64,000 nt of DNA, taken from NCBI GenBank assembly GCA_023460035.1, contig JAEWRN010000044.1, forward strand, positions 156,033 through 220,032, written 5' to 3'. Below are positions 58,732 through 64,000 of this stretch, one piece after another (position 1 is the stretch's first letter; every line of letters begins with the position of its first letter). The position numbers were made by a program, and so were the translations under genes. The DNA comes from Bacillota bacterium (GTDB taxonomy: Bacteria; Bacillota; Clostridia; Oscillospirales; Ruminococcaceae). The notes under the pieces are model-generated. The model did not search any database. It was not told the DNA's origin and was given only the letters and a program-made list of their open reading frames with translations.

Positions 58732-60480
58732 TTGTTGAAGCTTGAAAACCAATTTCTTTCAGTGCTGTACGGGGGGCACATCCGCACTTTTTACCAGCCT
58801 ATTTTTTCGCTGAAAACGGGCGCCGTACTGGGGTACGAAGCATTGAGCCGCATCACGTTGCCAAGCTGCAAATTTGGTATTGAGCAGTTGTTTTTGGCTG
58901 CGTCGCAGATGCAAAAGCTGTGGGAGTTTGAAATGCTTTGCCGCACCCGCGCCCTGCAGGCGGCGCGGCAAAAGCCCATGGGTACCAAGCTGTTTTTAAA
59001 TGTGGACCCCAACGTTATTTACGACCCGGAGCTGCGCACCGGTTTTACCCGCGAAAAGCTGCTGGAATACGGGCTGGATGCAAACGACATTATTTTTGAA
59101 ATCACCGAAAAAAACGACATCACCGACCTTACTGCCTTTACCGCTGCCGTCAGTCACTACCAAAGCCAGCAATTTAAAATTGCCATTGACGACTTTGGCT
59201 CCGGGTATTCTGGCTTTAACCGCGTGTGCACCGTTTCGCCCAGCTATGTCAAGCTGGATATGGCGCTGGTACACTGCCTGCATACGGACACATCAAAACA
59301 GGCACTGGTGCGCGGTATGGTGCAGTTTTGCCGCGAGCTGCAAATTCAGCTGATTGCCGAGGGCATTGAAACAGCGGAAGAGCTTACCGAGCTGATGCGC
59401 CTTGGGGTGACTTACGGGCAGGGGTTTTTGCTGGGGCGCCCCAGTGAGGACTTTTTGCCCTGCTGCAACAGCGGGGCACAGCAAATCCTTGATGCCGCGC
59501 AGGCCGGCAGTGCAAAGGCGGCGCCCGCACAAAGCAGCTTGTTTGTCAATGTGGCGTCCATTTGCCAAAAAAAGCTGACGGTGCAGCCCCAGCAGGCCGC
59601 CGTTGGGGTTTACGAGCAGATGCAGCGGGACGAAAGCGTTTCAGAGGTCTGCGTGCTGGGCCGAGACAACAGTGTATGCGGGGTACTAACGCGGGAACAG
59701 CTTTACCGCCGTTTTAGCGGGCAGTTTGGTTACAACCTGTACCTAAAGCGCACGGTCGGTTCGTTGATGAGTACCGATTTTCTTGCGGTGGACAGTGCCG
59801 CCCCGCTGGACGAGGTGGCCACCCTTGCGATGAACCGTGCCGCCCCGGTGGTATATGATGCCGTTGTCGTCACCCAAAACGGGCACTATGCCGGGGTAGT
59901 GACAGTGCGCGATTTGCTAAACGCGGCAATTCAAATGCGGGTGCGCCAGGCAAGTGAGGCAAACCCGTTGACCGGCCTGCCAGGCAACGGGGCCGTGCAA
60001 AACACCATTTCCACCTCTTTGCAGGCAGGGCAGCCGTTTTGCGTGTGCTATATTGACATCGACTACTTTAAGGCCTACAACGACGCCTACGGCTTTGCCA
60101 ATGGGGACCGCATGATACGGGTGTTGGCAGAGGCGCTGCTGCAAAGCTTTGCCTTTGCGGATTTTTGCGGGCACATTGGCGGGGACGATTTTGTGGTCGT
60201 GACCCGCGGCGCCATCAGCGCCGCGCAGTGTGAGGCTTTAATTGGGCTGTTCAGCGAAAACATTTTGCCGCTCTACAACCCCGAAGACCGCGAGCGCGGC
60301 TCTATTTTATCTAAAAACAGGCAGGGCGTACCGGAGCTGTTTCCCCTTGCCACGTTATCAGTCGCAGTGCTTTCCATCGGCCAGCAGCAATATGCCGACC
60401 TTGCCGAGCTTTCGATTGCCGTGGCCCACGCCAAAAAGCAAAGCAAACAGCAGGCCGGGCATTCGGTCGTGGTGGTGTGA
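58732..60480 (+). CDS. EAL-CBS-GGDEF cyclic-di-GMP enzyme
   Basis: A 582-residue cytoplasmic protein with three parts. The EAL domain (about 12-245) keeps the catalytic set: GYEALSRI, FLNVDPN, FEITEKND, IAIDDFGSGYSG, KLDMALV and AEGIETAEEL. A CBS pair (about 270-410) contains VCVLGRDNSVCGVLT and ATLAMNRAAPVVYDAVVV. The C-terminal GGDEF-type domain has HIGGDDFVVV. The E-to-D change (GGDDF) is common in EAL-CBS-GGDEF proteins and leaves cyclase activity uncertain. It probably hydrolyses c-di-GMP in response to a nucleotide bound by the CBS pair. The start is TTG 58732 after GAGGGGAAG. Confidence 0.9.
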   Translation: MLKLENQFLSVLYGGHIRTFYQPIFSLKTGAVLGYEALSRITLPSCKFGIEQLFLAASQMQKLWEFEMLCRTRALQAARQKPMGTKLFLNVDPNVIYDPELRTGFTREKLLEYGLDANDIIFEITEKNDITDLTAFTAAVSHYQSQQFKIAIDDFGSGYSGFNRVCTVSPSYVKLDMALVHCLHTDTSKQALVRGMVQFCRELQIQLIAEGIETAEELTELMRLGVTYGQGFLLGRPSEDFLPCCNSGAQQILDAAQAGSAKAAPAQSSLFVNVASICQKKLTVQPQQAAVGVYEQMQRDESVSEVCVLGRDNSVCGVLTREQLYRRFSGQFGYNLYLKRTVGSLMSTDFLAVDSAAPLDEVATLAMNRAAPVVYDAVVVTQNGHYAGVVTVRDLLNAAIQMRVRQASEANPLTGLPGNGAVQNTISTSLQAGQPFCVCYIDIDYFKAYNDAYGFANGDRMIRVLAEALLQSFAFADFCGHIGGDDFVVVTRGAISAAQCEALIGLFSENILPLYNPEDRERGSILSKNRQGVPELFPLATLSVAVLSIGQQQYADLAELSIAVAHAKKQSKQQAGHSVVVV

Positions 60481-60491
60481 CAAACATAAAC

Positions 60492-60524
60492 AAAGGCCCG
60501 CGGGGGAAAACCCCGCGGGCCTTT
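60492..60524. terminator. Bidirectional terminator between convergent genes
   Basis: AAAGGCCCGCGGGG (60492-60505) and its exact complement (60511-60524) pair around GAAAA. Confidence 0.9.
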
Positions 60525-60543
60525 AGTTTGATACCGGTACCCG

Positions 60544-61710
60544 TTACAGGCACATGTTGTAAATGTTTTCAACATCGCGCGGCGCCAGCGGTTTAAAACC
60601 ATGCAGCACCCCGCCATTGCAGGCTTTTTGTGCCATCAGCGCAAAGTTTTTATTGTCGATGCCCACGGCCCCCAGCGTATCCGGCAGGCCCAGTGTGTCG
60701 TACAAAAAGCGGGCGGTCTTGTCAATGGCGTCTTCCGCCACCACCTGCTGCGGCAGCGCGGGGTCCAGCCCAAACACATTCACACCGTACTGGTAAAATT
60801 TTGGCGCCGTCGTCTCGTCCAGCACATACTGCATCCAGCGGGGTGTTAAAATAGCAAGGCCGTGGCCGTGGGTGATGTCGTAAAAGGCCGAAAGCTCGTG
60901 CTCCATCGGGTGGCAGCTCCACGCCTGCCGCTTGCCGCCGTTAACAAACCCGTTGATGGCCCAAGAGCTTGTCCACATCAAATTTGCCCGTGCCTCATAA
61001 TTATCCGGCTGTTGCATCGCAATAGGGCCATACTTCATCGCGGTTTTCATCAGTGTTTCCATCACGCCGTCCAGCAGTTGTAAATCTTGGTTCAGGTTAA
61101 AGTAAACTTCAAACAGGTGCGACAGCATATCCGCCGTGCCGCAGGCCGTTTGGTACTTGCTGACGCTGTAGGTATTGGTGGGGTCTAAAAACGACACCTT
61201 GGGGCGCATACAGTCAAACCCCATGCCCAGCTTTTCTTTGGTTTCAAGGTTGCTGATGACGCCGGAGGTATCCATTTCAGAACCGGTGGCCGCAAGGGTG
61301 AGCACCGTCACCAGCGGCAGGCAACGGGTCACGTCCACCTTGCCCTTTAAAATATCCCAGGCGTCGCCGTCGTAAAAGGTGGCGGCGCCAATAAATTTTG
61401 CGCAGTCCAGCACCGAGCCGCCGCCCACGGCCAGCAGCACGTCAATCTGTTCTTTTTTACAAATTTCGGCCCCGGCGCTCACCGAGCCGATGCGCGGGTT
61501 GGGCTCGATACCCGAAAGCTCAAACAGGGTCAGCCCCGCAGCTTTGATCTCTGACACAATGCGGTCGTACAGGCCGCTTTTTTTAATTGACCCACCGCCG
61601 TAGGCAAGCAAGACCCGCTTGCCAAAACGCGCAAGCTCTGGCCCAAGGTTACCCAGTTGGTTTTCGCCAAAGTACACGCGGGTGGGAATGTCGTAAACAA
61701 AGGGGTTCAT
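60544..61710 (-). CDS. Iron-containing alcohol dehydrogenase, butanol-dehydrogenase (BdhA/YugJ)-like
   Basis: A 388-residue group III dehydrogenase. The nucleotide loop is LLAVGGGSVLDCAKFIG (about 91-107). The metal site is an Asp and His in CGTADMLSHLFE, a His in SCHPMEHELS and a His in DITHGHGLA. The start region NPFVYDIPTRVYFGENQLGN is typical of the BdhA/YugJ branch, which reduces aldehydes to alcohols with NAD(P)H in fermentation. ATG 61710 has AAAGGAAG eight bases upstream. Monocistronic and convergent with the EAL gene. Confidence 0.92.
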   Translation of the reverse strand: MNPFVYDIPTRVYFGENQLGNLGPELARFGKRVLLAYGGGSIKKSGLYDRIVSEIKAAGLTLFELSGIEPNPRIGSVSAGAEICKKEQIDVLLAVGGGSVLDCAKFIGAATFYDGDAWDILKGKVDVTRCLPLVTVLTLAATGSEMDTSGVISNLETKEKLGMGFDCMRPKVSFLDPTNTYSVSKYQTACGTADMLSHLFEVYFNLNQDLQLLDGVMETLMKTAMKYGPIAMQQPDNYEARANLMWTSSWAINGFVNGGKRQAWSCHPMEHELSAFYDITHGHGLAILTPRWMQYVLDETTAPKFYQYGVNVFGLDPALPQQVVAEDAIDKTARFLYDTLGLPDTLGAVGIDNKNFALMAQKACNGGVLHGFKPLAPRDVENIYNMCL

Positions 61711-61839
61711 ATGCATCTTCCTTTCTGTCGGTCGATGGTTGGTTTTTCTGCGCCGCGGCGGCACCGCAGCGCGACAACACGCCGTTTCGGCGTTCATCCC
61801 CATTAGTATACCATTAAAGGGTAGTTTTTACCATTCTTT

Positions 61840-62613
61840 TCATAACAAGATCTGGTTGCGGTTATTGTACAGTGTTTTCAGCCCAAAATACAGCGACCCA
61901 AACGTGGCAAGGCACACGACGGTGCAGATGGCAATCATGATGGCGATCTGGTACAAAATAGCCGTTGTCGGCAGCGTGCCGGACAAAATCTGGCCGGTCA
62001 TCATGCCGGGCAGCGACACAATGCCCATGCCCAGCATCGAGTTCATTGTGGGCAGCAGCGCCGTTTCCAGCGCCTGGCTCATAAACGGCATTAAAATGCT
62101 GCGCGGGGTGGCGCCGGCGTTCAGCAGTGCCTCAATGCGTGGCCGCTGGCCTTGCAAGGTTTCACGAAAGGTTTTAATGCCCAGCGTTACGCCATTCATC
62201 GCGTTGCCCATAATCATGCCCGCAATGGGGATGACATACTGCGGGTCCAGCGTGGTTTCGCCCACCACAATATAGACAAAAAACGCCGCCACAAACAGCC
62301 CCGGCAGCGCAACCGAAAGGCCAATGACCTGTTGGAACCGCCGGTTGATACCCTTGTTTTTTGAAAGCACACGGTAGATGGCAAAGCCAATCATCGCGGC
62401 AAGGTACAGCAGTGTCAGCACCGGGTGCGGGTTTTTAAAGATATAGGTGAGCACGAGGCCGGCCAGCACCAGTTGTACCGACATGCGCACACTGGCCCAT
62501 ACCAGCAGCCTGCTTTGGTTGACATGGCATTTTTTCATCACGCCAATCACAATCAGCAGCAGCAGGTAAATCAGCGCAAACTGCCAAAGCTGTATTTCCA
62601 CAACGCCTTTCAT
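61840..62613 (-). CDS. fetB: FetB-type (UPF0014) ABC permease
   Basis: A 257-residue membrane protein of the UPF0014 family with about seven helices. Landmarks are ASVRMSVQLVLAGLVLTYIF, VIPIAGMIMGNAMNGVTLG, ALLNAGATPRSILMPFMSQA and the C-terminal GMGIVSLPGMMTGQILSGT. FetB with FetA forms an iron exporter in E. coli that protects from oxidative stress. Its ATG overlaps the stop of the ATPase gene (ATGA), so both are translated together. Divergent PadR probably controls the pair. Substrate by analogy only. Confidence 0.9.
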   Translation of the reverse strand: MKGVVEIQLWQFALIYLLLLIVIGVMKKCHVNQSRLLVWASVRMSVQLVLAGLVLTYIFKNPHPVLTLLYLAAMIGFAIYRVLSKNKGINRRFQQVIGLSVALPGLFVAAFFVYIVVGETTLDPQYVIPIAGMIMGNAMNGVTLGIKTFRETLQGQRPRIEALLNAGATPRSILMPFMSQALETALLPTMNSMLGMGIVSLPGMMTGQILSGTLPTTAILYQIAIMIAICTVVCLATFGSLYFGLKTLYNNRNQILL

Positions 62614-63242
62614 TTTGCCGCCCCCTTTGCCAGTGTAATCGTCGCATCGGCATATTGCTGTGCCAGCTGCCGGTCGTGGCTGACCACCACTACCGTGATT
62701 TGCTGTGCCGCACAGTGGGCTTTCAGCTGTTCCATCAGCCGGTGGGCCGTCGTTTCGTCCAGCGCACTGGTGGGCTCGTCCAGCAACAGCACCCGCGGCG
62801 CAAACGAAAGAAAAATCGCCAAAAACACCCGCTGGCGTTCGCCGCCGGACAGCGTGCTGCACGAGGCAGTAAGCTCAAAATCCGCACAGCACAGCGCAAG
62901 GCAGTCGCGCATGCGCTGCTGTGGGGGCGGGGTTTGCTCGCGCAGCTCGTAATAGCGCAAAAAATTGCCCTCAATCGTGTCGTCAAACAGGTAGGTCGCC
63001 TGCGACACCAGCAGCACGTCGCGGCGCAGCTGAATGGTGTCCAGCCCCGCAATGTCCTGCCCGTCAAATAACACCTGCCCGGCCGACGGGGTGGCCGTCG
63101 CGTTAAACAGCCGCAGCAGCGTGCTTTTGCCACAGCCGCTGGGCCCCTGCACAAAGGTCATTGACCCCTGTGCAATGGCAATGGGCGGGTAGCGCAAAAA
63201 ATCCAAAAAATGCAGGCCAGTTGCAGCCAGTATCGGCGGCAT
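62610..63242 (-). CDS. fetA: FetA-type ABC ATPase
   Basis: A 210-residue ATPase: Walker A FVQGPSGCGKSTLLRLFN (about 31-48), Q-loop LLVSQATYLFDDTIEGN, signature STLSGGERQRVFLAIFL and Walker B RVLLLDEPTSALD, with switch His in VVSHDRQ. The short length and the pairing with a UPF0014 permease identify the FetAB type. ATG 63242 follows AAGGGAG; GTG or ATG codons further up have no site. First gene of the operon, transcribed away from the PadR gene. Confidence 0.9.
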   Translation of the reverse strand: MPPILAATGLHFLDFLRYPPIAIAQGSMTFVQGPSGCGKSTLLRLFNATATPSAGQVLFDGQDIAGLDTIQLRRDVLLVSQATYLFDDTIEGNFLRYYELREQTPPPQQRMRDCLALCCADFELTASCSTLSGGERQRVFLAIFLSFAPRVLLLDEPTSALDETTAHRLMEQLKAHCAAQQITVVVVSHDRQLAQQYADATITLAKGAAK

Positions 63243-63280
63243 AAAACCACTCCCTTGCACCTTGCGGTGAAATCTGGTAC

Positions 63281-63323
63281 AGTATAGTTATCGAATTTCG
63301 TTATCGGCTTTCGATATTATACT
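63281..63323. promoter_or_regulatory. Divergent promoters with tandem PadR-type repeats
   Basis: TTATCGAATTTCG (63288-63300) and TTATCGGCTTTCG (63301-63313) are tandem 13-mers, and TATCGAA (63289-63295) with TTCGATA (63310-63316) forms a dyad. They lie between a minus-strand -10 (TATACT, 63286-63281) for fetAB and a plus-strand -10 (TATACT, 63318-63323) for the PadR gene. Confidence 0.65.
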
Positions 63324-63341
63324 ATCACGGGGGGCGACACA

Positions 63342-63644
63342 ATGCAAGAACCGGTTTTGCGCAAACTGCTTTTGGCTTTTATAGAGCTGCACATTTTGCA
63401 CCATGCCAAAGAGCGGCCCATTTATGGCAGCTGGATGATGGAGGAATTGAAGCACCACGGCTACCATGTGAGCGCCGGCACGCTGTACCCCATTTTTCAC
63501 AACTTAGAAAAGGCGGGCCTGCTGCTGGCAGAGACCAAAAGCGAAAACGGGCGCCGCCGCAAATATTACACGCTGACCCCAAAGGGCACCGCCGTGCTGG
63601 CCGAAGCAAAGGACAAGATTGAAGAGCTGCGCGCTGAAATGTAG
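63342..63644 (+). CDS. PadR-family transcriptional regulator
   Basis: A 100-residue PadR protein: LRKLLLAFIELHILHHAKER, then PIYGSWMMEELKHHGYHVSAG, given here as YGSWMMEELKHHGYHVSAG, TLYPIFHNLEKAGLL and the wing NGRRRKYYTLTPKG. It is divergent from fetAB across 99 bp with tandem repeats, so it probably represses both itself and the exporter. Ribosome site GGGGGG lies about nine bases before ATG 63342. Confidence 0.92.
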   Translation: MQEPVLRKLLLAFIELHILHHAKERPIYGSWMMEELKHHGYHVSAGTLYPIFHNLEKAGLLLAETKSENGRRRKYYTLTPKGTAVLAEAKDKIEELRAEM

Positions 63645-63844
63645 CAGAGGGCTTTGCCGGCAGTTTTTTGCGGCAAAGGCCGTTCCCCTGCTTTACCCGT
63701 TTGCCCGGCGTACCCCCGCCGGTTTGCCGCCCGGCCACAATTTATGGCAGCCTTGTGGCACGCCGTCCAAAACACCTTTGCCACAGTGTGGCGCTGTAAA
63801 AAGCGCCGCACTGTTTTTTTGCCTGCCCTGCCAAAGCAAAAAAG

Positions 63845-63873
63845 CCGCCGCACAGCAAATTGCTGTGCGGCGG
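63845..63873 (-). terminator. Intrinsic terminator near the right edge
   Basis: CCGCCGCACAGCA (63845-63857) pairs exactly with 63861-63873 around an AAT loop. On the minus strand CTTTTTT follows, so it ends a gene entering from the right. Confidence 0.85.
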
Positions 63874-63883
63874 TCAGCATGTC

Positions 63884-63923
63884 GAAGAACCCGGTTTACG
63901 CAGAAGCATAAACCGGGTTCTTC
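63884..63923. repeat. 15-bp perfect inverted repeat
   Basis: GAAGAACCCGGTTTA (63884-63898) and TAAACCGGGTTCTTC (63909-63923) flank a 10-nt loop. No T-run follows on either strand. It lies just upstream (minus strand) of the terminator at 63845 and overlaps the stop of a possible gene. Confidence 0.7.
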
Positions 63924-64000
63924 GTGAGTTGTAAGCCCAAAATAGTGAATACGGCGCAAGAAAAACGGGTTTTCCATTTCCAGTTAGCCAGTTTTTTGAG
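63896..64000 (-). CDS. Possible 3' end of a gene entering from the right
   Basis: On the minus strand a frame is open from the window edge for 34 codons and ends NPVYASA, with TAA at 63898-63896. A terminator follows 23 bp later. The short length gives no family. The remaining stretch 63645-63837 shows no gene, only a hairpin after the PadR gene. Confidence 0.3.
   Translation of the reverse strand, partial: LKKLANWKWKTRFSCAVFTILGLQLTKNPVYASA

Noticed and set aside
1..64000. CRISPR arrays, rRNA, tRNA, insertion-sequence ends, replication origin
   Set aside because: No regularly spaced identical repeats of CRISPR size, no tRNA- or rRNA-like sequence, no transposase and no DnaA-box cluster were noticed on reading both strands.

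Overview
The window reads as a chromosome segment of a GC-rich monoderm, most likely a clostridial (Oscillospiraceae/Ruminococcaceae-type) anaerobe. The evidence is strong AGGAGG-type ribosome binding sites, a T-box leader, PadR and LytTR-DUF3021 modules, YesM/YesN two-component genes, lipoprotein solute-binding proteins and iron-dependent alcohol dehydrogenases. No rRNA, tRNA, CRISPR array or replication origin was found. Genus cannot be fixed from the sequence alone.

Layout. 1-4.4 kb: end of an unknown gene, a small autoregulated XRE/membrane-protein pair, a lone tyrosine integrase and a chemoreceptor. 4.4-12 kb: LytTR-DUF3021 pair, a structured RNA-like leader before a C39-like lipoprotein, a T-box (specifier read as TGG, Trp) controlling a YkvI-type permease and a glycerol-dehydrogenase-like enzyme, a PHP hydrolase and an M20 amidohydrolase. 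12-25 kb: MarR-controlled heterodimeric ABC exporter, FapA-like protein, LysR with a split chromate-type transporter, MBL-fold protein, PadR operon with two membrane proteins, an alkyltransferase-like protein, a HEAT-like protein, and a frameshifted mini-gene carrying the GADGPT motif. 25-31 kb: complete oligopeptide permease operon (oppA-B-C-D-F order, minus strand). 31-38 kb: a binding-protein-dependent transporter of the ferric-ion family next to a YesM/YesN two-component system; this resembles hexose-phosphate sensing and uptake systems (HptARS, AfuABC) at least as much as iron uptake.

38-45 kb: an ACR3 arsenite exporter with a structured leader and no arsR, then a clear heliorhodopsin (retinal lysine K245, counter-ion E110) on its own promoter, a 40-residue membrane peptide, a cold-shock gene and a decayed cold-shock copy, an esterase, and an AT-rich MarR-MATE cassette whose consensus promoter lies in a perfect 60-bp inverted repeat. 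45-54 kb: a seven-gene minus-strand operon (ROK regulator, TIM-barrel protein, permease, hydantoinase A-like ATPase, HExxH protein, FAD oxidoreductase, AGE-family epimerase) that looks like an uncharacterised catabolic pathway. 54-64 kb: two cyclic-di-GMP enzymes, NudC-like Nudix hydrolase, an alpha/beta hydrolase behind a 14-codon leader ORF, a GNAT acetyltransferase, a butanol-dehydrogenase-like enzyme, a FetAB-type exporter divergent from a PadR regulator, and possibly the 3' end of a further gene.

The strongest candidates for new biology are the heliorhodopsin in a presumed anaerobe, the hydantoinase-like operon that lacks a HyuB partner, the Trp T-box permease/dehydrogenase unit, and the structured RNA-like region at 5.5-5.9 kb. 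All functional calls rest on reading motifs by eye; no database search was run.
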